The notes under the pieces were generated by a model. That model searched no databases and was not told where the DNA came from. It saw nothing but the letters and a program-made list of their open reading frames with translations. Shown in pieces: positions 39,679 to 48,326 of a stretch of DNA of 52,338 bases. This DNA is from Paraburkholderia sp. BCC1885. Its GTDB lineage: Bacteria > Pseudomonadota > Gammaproteobacteria > Burkholderiales > Burkholderiaceae. Made by a program: the position numbers and the translations under genes. The stretch spans positions 1 through 52,338 of the forward strand of contig NZ_CAAJGM010000213.1 in the NCBI RefSeq assembly GCF_900996235.1, given 5' to 3'. Numbering within the stretch: position 1 is the stretch's first letter; every line of letters begins with the position of its first letter.

Positions 39679-41316
39679 ATGCAAAATTCCCACCCGAACC
39701 GCGTCCAGGCACCGCATGCAGACGCCAGCCCCGGCGGCCGCGCTGCAGAGAACGGCAAGTGCTATCTCATCGGAGGCGGCATCGCCTCGCTGGCGGCGGC
39801 GGCCTTCCTGATCCGCGACGGCCGTATTCGCGGCTGCGACATCACCATTCTCGAAGCGCTGAACAAACCCGGCGGAAGTCTGGACGGCTCGGGCACGGCC
39901 GAAAGCGGCTATGTGTTGCGTGGTGGCCGCATGCTTGAAAGCAGGTATCTGTGCACCTACGACCTCTTTTCGTCGATTCCGACGCTCGACGACAGCAAAA
40001 GCGTGACCCAGGAGATCTTCGACTGGAACGAGACCGTCCGCCCCCCCTCGACGGCGCGGCTCGTGAGAAACGGCCGGCGCGAAACGGCACCCGCCGATGG
40101 ACTCGCCGAAACGCATCTGCTGACGCTGGGCCGGCTTTCAATCGAACCGGAAGCAATGCTCGATGCCAGCCGGATCGTGGACCACTTCGAGGCCTCGTTC
40201 TTCAAGACTAATTTCTGGCTGACGTGGTGTGCGACATTCGCGTTCCAGCCGTGGCACAGCGCGGCCGAATTCCGCCGTTATCTGCTGCGCTTCGCGCATA
40301 TGTCGGAGAGTTTCGACCAGTTGCACGGTAACATGCTCACGGTCTACAACCAGTACGACTCGATGATTCACCCGCTGCGCCGCTGGCTGGACAACCACGG
40401 CGTCGTGTTCGACGCAGACACACGCGTCACCGATCTGCTGTTCGACAAAACCGGCGCGCTCAACCGGGTGCGGGCCCTCGTGTGCGACACGGCCCAGCGG
40501 CGCTTCGATCTGCCGGTTGGTCCGTCCGACAAGGTAATCGTCACGCCAGGCTCGATAACGGCCGCTTCGAGCATGGGCGGCATGGACTATCCCGCGCCGC
40601 TGGACACGCTCGACAGTACGGGTGCCTGGAGCCTGTGGAAAAACATCGCCGCGGACCATCCCGAGTTTGGTCACCCTTCCGTGTTCGCCGATCATCGCGA
40701 GGCCTCCAGGTGGCTCTCGTTCACCGCGACGCTGCGCGACCCGACGTTGTTCCAGCTCATCCGCGACATGACCGGCAACATGCCCGGCGAAGGCGGTCTC
40801 ATCACCTTTGCGGAATCGAACTGGCTGGCGTCGATCGTGTTGCCGCATCAGCCGCATTTCAGCGGTCAATCCGCGGATGTGCAGGTGTTATGGGGTTACG
40901 GCCTACGCGTCGACGAGCCGGGAAATTTCGTCGACAAGCCCATGCACGCATGCACAGGCCGCGAAATCCTCACGGAAATCCTTTTGCATCTGAACATCGA
41001 AGCAGACGCCGAGCAGATCATGGCGCAGACCAATTGCATCCCTTGCATGATGCCGTACATCACGAGCCAGTTCCTGCCGCGCCAACGCGGCGACCGGCCG
41101 GCGGTGGTGCCTGAAGGCTGGCGCGATCTCGCCTTCATCGGACCGTTCTGTGAATTGCCCGACGACGTCGTATTTACCGTCGAATATTCGGTGCGTTCTG
41201 CACAGAACGCGGTGTACAAGCTGCTCGGACTCGACCGTACACCGCCGGCGCTACACAAAGGGCGGCACGATCCACGCGTCTACAAGGCGTTCTCGACGTC
41301 CGCGGACCGCCGTTGA
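39679..41316 (+). CDS. ohyA: Oleate hydratase
   Basis: A 545-aa FAD-dependent fatty-acid double-bond hydratase (oleate to 10-hydroxystearate). Features: the dinucleotide motif YLIGGGIASLAAAAFLIRDG (about 32-51), TILEALNKPGGSLDGSG, GGRMLESRYLCTYDLFSSIP (counterpart of the GGR..E FAD/substrate loop), TNFWLTWCATFAFQPWHSAAEFRRYLLRF, YNQYDSMI, and the end AFIGPFCELPDDVVFTVEYSVRSAQNAVYKLLGL. ATG 39679 (GAAGAGGA upstream) is used; the preceding 320 bp is open but not protein-like. It lies between FNR boxes at 39450 and 41313. In other bacteria the enzyme helps detoxify unsaturated fatty acids. Confidence 0.92.
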   Translation: MQNSHPNRVQAPHADASPGGRAAENGKCYLIGGGIASLAAAAFLIRDGRIRGCDITILEALNKPGGSLDGSGTAESGYVLRGGRMLESRYLCTYDLFSSIPTLDDSKSVTQEIFDWNETVRPPSTARLVRNGRRETAPADGLAETHLLTLGRLSIEPEAMLDASRIVDHFEASFFKTNFWLTWCATFAFQPWHSAAEFRRYLLRFAHMSESFDQLHGNMLTVYNQYDSMIHPLRRWLDNHGVVFDADTRVTDLLFDKTGALNRVRALVCDTAQRRFDLPVGPSDKVIVTPGSITAASSMGGMDYPAPLDTLDSTGAWSLWKNIAADHPEFGHPSVFADHREASRWLSFTATLRDPTLFQLIRDMTGNMPGEGGLITFAESNWLASIVLPHQPHFSGQSADVQVLWGYGLRVDEPGNFVDKPMHACTGREILTEILLHLNIEADAEQIMAQTNCIPCMMPYITSQFLPRQRGDRPAVVPEGWRDLAFIGPFCELPDDVVFTVEYSVRSAQNAVYKLLGLDRTPPALHKGRHDPRVYKAFSTSADRR

Positions 41317-41353
41317 TCTGAGTCAAGGTGATGGAGGCTTTCACACCTAGACT
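41313..41353 (+). promoter_or_regulatory. FNR-type box and class II promoter of the usp genes
   Basis: TTGATCTGAGTCAA (41313-41326) overlaps the last codon of ohyA. A -10-like TAGACT begins at 41348, 35 bp from the box start. The start codon of the first usp gene is at 41399. Confidence 0.75.
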
Positions 41354-41398
41354 CAGATCACCGATTCACGTACCACTGACTTCCTCCGGAGAGCCGCC

Positions 41399-42235
41399 AT
41401 GAGCTACAAGACCATCGTCGTTCACCTGGACACCAGCCGGCACGCCCACGCGCGGCTCGAAACGGCGCTGCACCTCGCAAAGCACTTCGGCGCGCGTCTG
41501 ATTGGCGTATTTGCCGTGTTCAATCCCGACCCGCGCGCTTTCTATGTCATGGCCGGATCCGTCGACTATTTCGCGGCCCAGGACCAGTTGCGCCTTGAAC
41601 GACGGGGCGCACTCGAACGGCTCTTTCATGCAGAGCTGGAGCGCGCGGAGGTGGCCGGCGAGTGGGTCGCCGTCGATCAGGCGGCCAATCTCACTGTGCC
41701 GCACCGTGGCCATTACGCCGATCTGATCATTGCCGGTCAGGAAGACCCGCACGACCCTGAATCGTACGTCGGCGACTATTTCTCCGAATCCCTGGTCATG
41801 TCCGCCGGTCGGCCGGTATTGCTGACGCCGTATGCGGCGAACGTCGCCTCTCCGGGCGGGCACGTGATGGTGTGCTGGGATGGCAGCCGCGAAGCCACCC
41901 GCGCGATCCACGATGCGTTGCCGTTCATGCGCACCGCCCGGCTCACCACGATCGTGTCGCTAGACGGCGAGCGCGACGAACCGCGTGCGCGCATTCCCGG
42001 CACCGATATCGCAACGGTGATCGCCCGGCACGGCATCCGTGTCGAGGTCAGGAACCTCGACTTACCAGACGGTACAGCGGTAGGCGACGCGCTGTTATCG
42101 GAAGCGGGCACGCTCGGCGCCGATCTGCTCGTCATGGGCGCCTACGGTCACGCGCGCTGGCATGAGCTGGTGATGGGCGGTGCGACCCGCACGATCCTGA
42201 AGTCAATGACACTGCCTGTGCTGATGTCGCATTGA
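41399..42235 (+). CDS. Universal stress protein, two-domain type
   Basis: A 278-aa protein, about twice a single Usp domain. Residues 1-150 begin with the Usp strand KTIVVHLDTSRHAHARLETALHLAKHFGARLIGVF. Residues about 160-278 form a second domain ending in LGADLLVMGAYGHARWHELVMGGATRTILKSMTLPVLMSH, the ATP-binding loop region, with Gly where many UspA proteins have Ser/Thr after the G-x2-G-x9-G. Usp proteins support survival under anoxia and starvation. An FNR box stands directly upstream and a paralogue follows 148 bp downstream. Confidence 0.88.
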   Translation: MSYKTIVVHLDTSRHAHARLETALHLAKHFGARLIGVFAVFNPDPRAFYVMAGSVDYFAAQDQLRLERRGALERLFHAELERAEVAGEWVAVDQAANLTVPHRGHYADLIIAGQEDPHDPESYVGDYFSESLVMSAGRPVLLTPYAANVASPGGHVMVCWDGSREATRAIHDALPFMRTARLTTIVSLDGERDEPRARIPGTDIATVIARHGIRVEVRNLDLPDGTAVGDALLSEAGTLGADLLVMGAYGHARWHELVMGGATRTILKSMTLPVLMSH

Positions 42236-42383
42236 CTATCCCGGCGCTTTATCGCGCTGGCTATCGGGCAGCGTCTTTCTGGAGAGTGCGCCACGTATCG
42301 GCGGATTCTCGCGATCCCCGCGCAATGCGCCGACCCTGCGCAAGGAAATTCACGCCGCCGTCTGAAACCGTCAAGGAACCGTC

Positions 42384-43211
42384 ATGACCTGCAAAACCCT
42401 GCTCGTGCATCTGGACGATAGTCCCCATAGCGCCGCGCGCACCGACTTCGCGCTCGACCTGGCCCGCCAGTACGGCGCCCACCTGATTGGCTTGTACGTG
42501 GTATGTCAGGAACTGACGCGACCGATCTTCCTGCATGCCGAGGGCACATGGGTTACCGCCTCCGAGAGGCGGCGCAATGCCAATCGCGAGGATGCACAGG
42601 CGCGGTTCCTCTCGGCGGGCGAGCGGGCTGGCCTTGGCGTGGAATGGCGTGCGCCGGTCGGGCCGACGGTCGAAACGGCGATCCTCCACGCCCGCCACGC
42701 AGACCTTCTGATTCTCGGCCAATACGATCCGAGGGAGTCTTCGTCCTACGTCAGCCTGCATTTTGTGGAGGACGTGGTGATGAGTTCGGGGCGCCCGGCT
42801 ATCGTCCTGCCCTGCGCCGGAACGGTCCGTTCATTCGCGCAGCGCGTACTGATTGCGTGGGACGGCAGCCGCGAGTGCGCCCGCTCCGTAGCCGATGCCC
42901 TACCCGTCATCAAAGCCGCGAAATTCGTCACCGTAATGACGGTGCAGCGGCATCCTTCGGGCGGCGGATCCGCCAGCCACGAGCTCGTTGCGTGGCTCGG
43001 GCGGCACGGCATCGAGGCAAGCGTTGCGGACGCCGCCGCAATGGACGGTGTTTCGACGGGCGCCGTCGTGCTGAACATGGTCGCCGACCTTCATATCGAT
43101 CTTCTCGTGATGGGCGCATACGGGCACCCGCGCATTCAGGAGAGGCTGCTTGGCGGCGTCACGCAAACGGTGCTCCAGTCGATGACGGTCCCGGCACTGA
43201 TGTCACATTGA
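42384..43211 (+). CDS. Universal stress protein, two-domain type (paralogue)
   Basis: A 275-aa paralogue of the preceding gene: CKTLLVHLDDSPHSAARTDFALDLARQYGAHLIGLYV at the start, LLILGQYDPRESSSYVSLHFVEDVVMSSGRPAIVLP in the middle, and DLLVMGAYGHPRIQERLLGGVTQTVLQSMTVPALMSH at the end. AAGGAACCGTC precedes ATG 42384. No separate FNR box is visible in the 148-bp gap, so it may be read from the upstream promoter. Tandem duplication is indicated by shared length and domain order. Confidence 0.88.
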   Translation: MTCKTLLVHLDDSPHSAARTDFALDLARQYGAHLIGLYVVCQELTRPIFLHAEGTWVTASERRRNANREDAQARFLSAGERAGLGVEWRAPVGPTVETAILHARHADLLILGQYDPRESSSYVSLHFVEDVVMSSGRPAIVLPCAGTVRSFAQRVLIAWDGSRECARSVADALPVIKAAKFVTVMTVQRHPSGGGSASHELVAWLGRHGIEASVADAAAMDGVSTGAVVLNMVADLHIDLLVMGAYGHPRIQERLLGGVTQTVLQSMTVPALMSH

Positions 43212-43293
43212 AGCCCCCGAGCTCCCCCCCGCCGCATACCTTGCGCGCGCCTCCACCGACCTTGCTGGCATGATCCCCGCGAATCGCGCAAAA

Positions 43294-43304
43294 TGTAGGG
43301 TACA
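43294..43304. promoter_or_regulatory. Palindrome upstream of the histidine kinase gene
   Basis: TGTAGGGTACA (TGTA-N3-TACA) lies 126 bp before the kinase start. It shares TGTAGG and TACA elements with the longer dyad at 45532-45553 before the receiver/FNR genes, and may be a binding site for the local NarL-type regulator. The remaining gap 43212-43429 shows nothing else. Confidence 0.3.
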
Positions 43305-43429
43305 CGCTGTGCGCCGGTCGTCTTGAAGACCGGACACAGCCGAGCCGAACCATATTGCGGGACTCGTGATCCATACCGTGCCTGGCATTCACCGGCACGG
43401 TGGATCATCGCTCATCCAGAGAGACGCAC

Positions 43430-44803
43430 ATGCCCCCTCGCGGTAAAACGCATTTCCGTGCCGACGCCTCAACGCGGGCACGAGTCGCCGCGTTGATGCA
43501 AAATCCCGTATTCGCCGGGGCGCTCGCCCTTGCCATCGCGCTGGTGCTGGCGCTTGAAGTATGGCGCTGGTCGGCGGACCTGTCGCTGGGCGAAGCCGCC
43601 ATGCGGGAAAACAGCCTGCTGACGGCATGTATCGCCGCGGCCTGTCTGTTTGCCCTCGTAGCCTTCCTGATCGTGCGGACGCGCGGCGCCGCTACGGCCA
43701 CAAACGAGGCGCGTAGCCTGTCGAGCGACAACGAGGCCCGCCTGATGGGGATCATCCGCTCGTCGATGGAAGCCATCATTACCGTCGACGAACGGCAAAA
43801 CATCATCATCTTCAATCCAATGGCCGAACATATATTCGGCTGCAGCGCGGCGGAGGCGCTCGGCGCCTCGCTTTCGCGCTTCATTCCGGAACGTTTTCGT
43901 GCCACGCACGCGCGACATGTCGAACAGTTCGGCGTGACGGGTGTGTCCGAGCGCCAGATGGGCGGACAGCAGCGCGTGCTGTTCGGCTTGCGGAGCAACG
44001 GCGAAGAGTTTCCGATCGAGGCGTCGATTTCCCAGGTTCGCGAAGGCGACAGCAAGCTCTACACCGTCATGCTGCGCGACATCACCGAGCGGGTCAAAGC
44101 GGAGAATGTGCAGCGTAAGTCGCGCGAGGAGCTGCGCGAACTGTCGGCCAATCTGCAGAAGGTGCGCGAGGACGAAAAGACCCGCATCGCCCGCGAATTG
44201 CACGACGATCTCGGACAGCAGTTGACTGCGCTAAAAATGGACCTTTCCTCGGTCGAGCAGGCGCTGGAAGACACGGCCGAACCCGAGCTTCTGCGGCAAC
44301 TGCAGGGCATGCGGCGGCTGATCGACGTGACCGTCGCGTCGGTACGCCGCATCGCCGCCGACCTGCGCCCGGTCATGCTCGACGATCTCGGACTGATTCC
44401 GGCGATAGAATGGCTGGCCAACGACTTCACGAACCGTTATGGCATCGACGTGGAGCGCGACATCGAAGTGGGTGACGCGCATTTTTCGCCAACCGGTGCG
44501 ACTACGCTGTTCCGTATCGTTCAGGAGGCGCTGACCAACGTCGCCCGTCATGCAGAGGCAACGGTCGTCAACCTCACGGTCCGCGTGGAGGCCGCTGCCT
44601 GCGTCGTGCAGGTCGCGGACAACGGTCGTGGGGCCACCGCATCGGCGCCGTCCGCCGAAAAATCGTTTGGCCTGCTCGGCATCCGTGAACGCGCGTACAT
44701 GCTGGGCGGCACGGTCGAAATTCACGCTTCCAGCGGCAAAGGCTTCGTTTTGACCGTCACTTTTCCGGCAGCAGCCGTGCAACAGCAGGAGACCCAGACA
44801 TGA
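43430..44803 (+). CDS. Membrane PAS sensor histidine kinase, NarL-system type
   Basis: A 457-aa sensor kinase from ATG 43430. Two membrane helices (about 27-47 and 64-82) enclose a very short periplasmic loop, so the signal is probably intramembrane or cytosolic. A PAS domain (about 103-222, IIRSSMEAIITVDERQNIIIFNPMAEHIFG...LRSNGEEFPIEASIS) is followed by HisKA_3 with His258 (RIARELHDDLGQQLTALKMD) and a HATPase domain (LFRIVQEALTNVARHA, VADNGRG, GLLGIRERAYMLGG). No Cys/His haem pocket is obvious. It overlaps its response-regulator gene by ATGA. Redox or oxygen sensing is plausible from context only. Confidence 0.92.
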   Translation: MPPRGKTHFRADASTRARVAALMQNPVFAGALALAIALVLALEVWRWSADLSLGEAAMRENSLLTACIAAACLFALVAFLIVRTRGAATATNEARSLSSDNEARLMGIIRSSMEAIITVDERQNIIIFNPMAEHIFGCSAAEALGASLSRFIPERFRATHARHVEQFGVTGVSERQMGGQQRVLFGLRSNGEEFPIEASISQVREGDSKLYTVMLRDITERVKAENVQRKSREELRELSANLQKVREDEKTRIARELHDDLGQQLTALKMDLSSVEQALEDTAEPELLRQLQGMRRLIDVTVASVRRIAADLRPVMLDDLGLIPAIEWLANDFTNRYGIDVERDIEVGDAHFSPTGATTLFRIVQEALTNVARHAEATVVNLTVRVEAAACVVQVADNGRGATASAPSAEKSFGLLGIRERAYMLGGTVEIHASSGKGFVLTVTFPAAAVQQQETQT

Positions 44804-45447
44804 TTCGAGTGCTGATTGCCGACGACCACGCGCTCGTGCGCGATGGTCTGCGACACATCCTGCAGAACGCAAACGGCTTTGAAGTGGTCGGCGAAGCCAG
44901 CGACGGCGTCAGCACAATTGCGTTGATTCGCTCGCGTCAGGCCGAGGTGCTCGTGCTCGACCTGTCGATGCCGGGGCGCAACGGCGTCGAACTGATCAAG
45001 CAGATCAAGGACGAGCTGCCGGCGCTGCGCATTCTTGTGCTCACCATGCATGCGGAGCAGCAGTACGCCGTGCGTGCCTTCAAGGCCGGTGCTTCGGGCT
45101 ATCTCACCAAGGAAAGCGCCAGCGCGGAGCTGGTCTCGGCGGTCAGCAAGGTGGCCTCCGGCGGCGTCTACGTGAGCCTCGCCATGGCTGAACGCTTTGC
45201 GCAGAGTCTGAACGAGCCGACCGATACGCTGCCCCATCAGCGCCTGTCCGATCGCGAATTCGATGTGTTCCGCCGTATCGCCGCCGGACAAACGCTCACT
45301 GAGATTGCCACCGAACTGTGTGTCAGCAGCAAGACCGTGAGCACCTATAAAACCCGCATCCTCGAGAAAATGCAGATGCCGCACGAAGCCGCGCTGGTGC
45401 GCTACGCGATGCGTCACAAGCTGCTTGGGGAAGACGGCGAGATCTAG
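44800..45447 (+). CDS. NarL/FixJ-family response regulator
   Basis: A 215-aa regulator. The receiver domain (1-120) has acidic residues D8/D9, phosphoacceptor D54 (LVLDLSMPGRNG) and the conserved Lys (YLTKESA). The C-terminal LuxR-type helix-turn-helix (about 146-210) reads LSDREFDVFRRIAAGQTLTEIATELCVSSKTVSTYKTRILEKM. It is translationally coupled to the kinase gene and is its cognate partner. Targets may include the dyad at 45532-45553. Confidence 0.93.
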   Translation: MIRVLIADDHALVRDGLRHILQNANGFEVVGEASDGVSTIALIRSRQAEVLVLDLSMPGRNGVELIKQIKDELPALRILVLTMHAEQQYAVRAFKAGASGYLTKESASAELVSAVSKVASGGVYVSLAMAERFAQSLNEPTDTLPHQRLSDREFDVFRRIAAGQTLTEIATELCVSSKTVSTYKTRILEKMQMPHEAALVRYAMRHKLLGEDGEI

Positions 45448-45531
45448 CGCGCTCGCGCTACGCCTGCCGCGGGGCTCGCTGCGCCGTTACGGCCAATCCT
45501 GCTCACACGCCCACGCCGCCTTCGAGCGGCA

Positions 45532-45553
45532 CGTGTAGGAAATCCCCTACACG
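45532..45553. promoter_or_regulatory. Perfect dyad upstream of the receiver-fnr genes
   Basis: CGTGTAGG-N6-CCTACACG is a perfect 8-bp inverted repeat, 75 bp before the receiver start at 45629. A NarL-type regulator (44800-45447) ends 85 bp upstream and is the likely binder. The symmetric, closely spaced arms fit a LuxR-type dimer. Confidence 0.5.
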
Positions 45554-45628
45554 ACGTTCACACTCCCCTACTCCAAGCTCGTTCGCCGCCGATTTTATTT
45601 TGAGATAGCGCGGCCGATACTTCGAGCC

Positions 45629-46060
45629 ATGAACTCAAGCCCGCCACTGCCAGCCTTGCGTGTCTTCCTCGTCGAGGACACGATTTCGATCAGAACACGT
45701 ATGGCGGCGCGCTTCGCTGCGATCGAAGGCGTCGAGATCGTAGGCGTCGCCGAGGAACCCGGCCCAGCGCTCGACGGCATCGGCGCGACCGTCGCCGATG
45801 TCGTGGTCATGGATCTGCACCTGACCGGCGGCACCGGCATGGAGCTGCTACGTGGTCTCGCGCAACGCAGGTTTCCGGTGATCGCGATCGTGCTGACCAA
45901 TCATTCGGGCAATGGGTTCCGCGAGGCGTGCCTCGCCAACGGCGCGCACTATTTCTTCGACAAAACGAGCGAATTCGAGCTTGCCTGCCACACGATCAAG
46001 CGGATTGCCCACGCGCGCTGCGCACGTGGTCTCCACTCTCTGGGAGCACATCATGTCTGA
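45629..46060 (+). CDS. Single-domain response regulator (receiver only)
   Basis: A 143-aa receiver protein without output domain. The acidic pair E16/D17 (LVEDT), phosphoacceptor D62 (VVVMDLHLTGGTG), LTNHSG and the conserved Lys in FFDKTSEFE are present. It overlaps the fnr gene by 8 bp. Without a DNA-binding domain it probably acts through protein contacts, for example as a phosphate sink or by modulating the kinase or FNR. The C-terminal tail (CARGLHSLGAHHV) is unusual and partly encoded in the overlap. Confidence 0.88.
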   Translation: MNSSPPLPALRVFLVEDTISIRTRMAARFAAIEGVEIVGVAEEPGPALDGIGATVADVVVMDLHLTGGTGMELLRGLAQRRFPVIAIVLTNHSGNGFREACLANGAHYFFDKTSEFELACHTIKRIAHARCARGLHSLGAHHV

Positions 46061-46835
46061 CGTTGTCGATTACTCCGAAGTCCTGACCGTCGCGCAATCC
46101 CCCTTGTCCTCGCCGGGAACCTCCTTCGCTGCGACGTCCGCATTGAAGCACACCGGCGCCAATTGCTCGAGTTGCGCGATGCATGCCTTCTGCCTGCCGG
46201 AAGGGCTGACGCCGGCCGAGACCGAGCGGATCGAGGCGCTGATCTGCCCTTCGCGCACGATAAAGAGCGGTGAATCGCTGTTCCGCGCGGGTGACTCTTT
46301 TCAGAGCATCTATGCCGTTCGCGCCGGTTCCTTCAAAACAATCGTGATGCACCGCGACGGCCGCGAACAGGTCACGGGTTTTCATCTGGCCGGCGATGTA
46401 CTCGGACTCGACGGCATCTGTTCGGGGCGGCATAGCAGCGACGCGCTCGCCATCGAAGACAGCAAGGTCTGCATCATCCCGTTCCATCTTCTCGAGGCCA
46501 TGTGCCGCGACGTCAAGGCGGTGCAGCAGCATGTGCACCGACTGCTGGGCAGCGAGATCGTGCGTGAGGCGACCCTCATGATGCTGCTCGGCACGATGTC
46601 GGCCGACCAGCGGGTCGCCACCTTCCTGCTGAACATGTCGGGCAAGCTCAAGTCGCGCGGCTACTCGCCGGCCGAGTTTTATCTGCGCATGACGCGCGAA
46701 GAGATCGGCAGCTACCTCGGCCTGAAACTCGAAACCGTCAGCCGCATGCTGTCGAAGCTCCAGAAAGAGGGGCTGGTCGATACCCATGGCAAGCAGATCC
46801 GAATTCTCGATATGGATGGCCTCGCCCGCGTGTAG
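46053..46835 (+). CDS. fnr: FNR-type oxygen-responsive transcriptional regulator
   Basis: A 260-aa Crp/Fnr regulator with the [4Fe-4S] ligand pattern of FNR: Cys38, Cys41 and Cys47 (NCSSCAMHAFC) and a fourth at Cys123 (LDGICSG). The cyclic-nucleotide-like domain spans about 60-170 (AGDSFQSIYAVRAGSFKTI...HLAGDVLGLDGI). The C-terminal winged helix has recognition helix EEIGSYLGLKLETVSRMLSKLQKEG; the E-xx-S-R pattern is that of FNR and recognises TTGAT. ATG 46053 overlaps the receiver gene. It should be active without oxygen and is the natural activator for the five FNR-type boxes in this window. Confidence 0.93.
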   Translation: MSDVVDYSEVLTVAQSPLSSPGTSFAATSALKHTGANCSSCAMHAFCLPEGLTPAETERIEALICPSRTIKSGESLFRAGDSFQSIYAVRAGSFKTIVMHRDGREQVTGFHLAGDVLGLDGICSGRHSSDALAIEDSKVCIIPFHLLEAMCRDVKAVQQHVHRLLGSEIVREATLMMLLGTMSADQRVATFLLNMSGKLKSRGYSPAEFYLRMTREEIGSYLGLKLETVSRMLSKLQKEGLVDTHGKQIRILDMDGLARV

Positions 46836-46864
46836 TGCCGCGCCGCACTGAAAAAAACATCAGC

Positions 46865-46905
46865 TTGACGTGCGTCAATCGCAACGGCGTTCTTCGTCAT
46901 AGACT
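46865..46905 (+). promoter_or_regulatory. FNR-type box and class II promoter
   Basis: TTGACGTGCGTCAA (46865-46878), a symmetric FNR-type site, is followed by a -10-like TAGACT beginning at 46900, 35 bp from the box start. It lies 30 bp after the fnr stop and drives the 124-aa gene at 47066. Confidence 0.7.
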
Positions 46906-47065
46906 GACCGTGGAGTCTCCAGTGGAGTGTGCGTCGCCAACGGCGCCTTCCCGCAAATTTTCCGCGAACCTGCCTGCGTTGCTGCCGACAGCAAATAGCA
47001 CGGCGCTCGCCGGTGAGTCGGCTCCCCGCTCGCTGCAAATGCAAGCGGTACACAAGGAGAAACTC

Positions 47066-47440
47066 ATGCGTCTCACCATCCACCTCGATACGTTCGACCG
47101 CCTCAATCCGATGGCATTCGTCATCCTGTGGCTGGACAAGGAAATGCGTCAGTGGTCGCGTGAAGGGCACCACGGGCTCGATCTGCCCAGATGGGGCGCG
47201 CTGCGCGTCGACTGCGGCAACACGCTCATGTGCGGCCCGCATGATTCGACACCCTTCTGCGTGCTCGAAGGACTCGATCTGAACGCGACCGGCGGTCCGT
47301 TCGAAGGAGAAACCGGCCGTGCGCAATGGTGCGCCAATGAAGGTCGAACGTTAATGAGCGGCCATTGGCATGTGCAATGTGTCGAAACCGGGTGCGTGAC
47401 CCCGGAAAACGGCATCTTTGCGGGCGACGAGATGCGCTGA
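47066..47440 (+). CDS. Hypothetical protein, FNR-controlled
   Basis: A 124-aa soluble protein from ATG 47066 (AAGGAG 7 bp upstream; the open frame extends further but without such a site). I do not recognise the family. It begins MRLTIHLDTFDRLNPMAFVILWLD and contains several Cys and His residues: DCGNTLMCGPHDSTPFC, RAQWCANEG, GHWHVQCVETGC. Seven cysteines in 124 residues could bind metal or respond to redox state. The leader from the FNR-driven start to the ATG would be about 150 nt. Function unknown. Confidence 0.7.
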   Translation: MRLTIHLDTFDRLNPMAFVILWLDKEMRQWSREGHHGLDLPRWGALRVDCGNTLMCGPHDSTPFCVLEGLDLNATGGPFEGETGRAQWCANEGRTLMSGHWHVQCVETGCVTPENGIFAGDEMR

Positions 47441-47565
47441 CATTGACTTAAGGCGGCGAAACGCATGTTGTTGGGCCCACCCGTTGCGGGCCGTGCGTAC
47501 GCGCCGACATTTATCCGATTCTTTGCCGGCACGGTGCTGGCGACAACAGGCTCAGGAGGCTGACC

Positions 47566-48255
47566 ATGCTCGCTCTCGACGTGATGACTACCACGATCAT
47601 TTCCGTGAAACCCGAAACGCCCATCCGCGATGCCGCGAAGGTGCTGGCGGACCACCGCATCAGCGGTGTTCCGGTGGTCGATGCCAAGGGCTCAATGGTT
47701 GGCGTAATCAGTGAAGGCGACCTGATTCGGCGGACGGAACTCGACACCGACGAGCGCCACCGTTCATGGTGGCTCGATCTGTTTTCGTCGGACCGCAAGG
47801 CTGAAGACTACATCAGGTCACACGCCCGCACGGTACAGGATGTCATGACCGTCGATGTCATTAGCGTCGACGACGAGACACCGCTGAGCGAAGTCGCCCA
47901 CATCATGGAGGCGCACCGCATCAAGCGCGTGCCCGTAATGCGGGACGGCCGGCTCGTCGGCATTGTCAGTCGTGCCAATCTCGTGCAGGCATTGGCCAGC
48001 ATCCCCGAGCAGCCCACGCCGGATGTTGCGTCCTCCGACCGGGAGATACGGGCGAGGCTCATGGGTGAAATCGCCGGTCAGCCGTGGGCTTTTGCCGGCC
48101 GCAATGTTGTGGTTAGCGATGGCGTCGTACACCTCTGGGGAATCTTTCGCTCGCTCGAGGCAGTCCGGGCGGTGCGCGTGGCCGCGGAAGCTATTCCCGG
48201 GGTAAAACGCGTTGAAGATCACACCGAGCCGTATCCGGCAATGCCAAGCATATAG
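47566..48255 (+). CDS. CBS-CBS-BON domain protein
   Basis: A 229-aa protein. Two CBS motifs form a Bateman module (residues 1-60, ALDVMTTTIISVKPETPIRDAAKVLADHRISGVPVVDAKG; about 90-140, VQDVMTVDVISVDDETPLSEVAHIMEAHRIKRVPVMRDGRLVGIVSRANL). A C-terminal BON domain follows (about 155-220, IRARLMGEIAGQPWAFAGRNVVVSDGVVHLWGIFRS). Bateman modules usually bind adenine nucleotides, and BON domains often bind membranes or partners. AGGAGG precedes ATG 47566. No target enzyme is fused; a role in energy-state sensing in the low-oxygen region is inferred. Confidence 0.9.
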   Translation: MLALDVMTTTIISVKPETPIRDAAKVLADHRISGVPVVDAKGSMVGVISEGDLIRRTELDTDERHRSWWLDLFSSDRKAEDYIRSHARTVQDVMTVDVISVDDETPLSEVAHIMEAHRIKRVPVMRDGRLVGIVSRANLVQALASIPEQPTPDVASSDREIRARLMGEIAGQPWAFAGRNVVVSDGVVHLWGIFRSLEAVRAVRVAAEAIPGVKRVEDHTEPYPAMPSI

Positions 48256-48326
48256 ATTAGCAGTTCGATTCAGTTTCTCGCTTTATGGCGATATTAATTT
48301 TAATCATGGATCTGCAATTATCTAAA

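Noticed and set aside
45912..46052. Longer start for the FNR gene
   Set aside because: The extension is encoded inside the receiver gene; ATG 46053 gives the usual FNR length and places the Fe-S cysteines normally.
46835..47065. N-terminal extension of the cysteine-rich protein
   Set aside because: It would start upstream of the FNR box and its -10; the AAGGAG-ATG pair at 47066 is far better.
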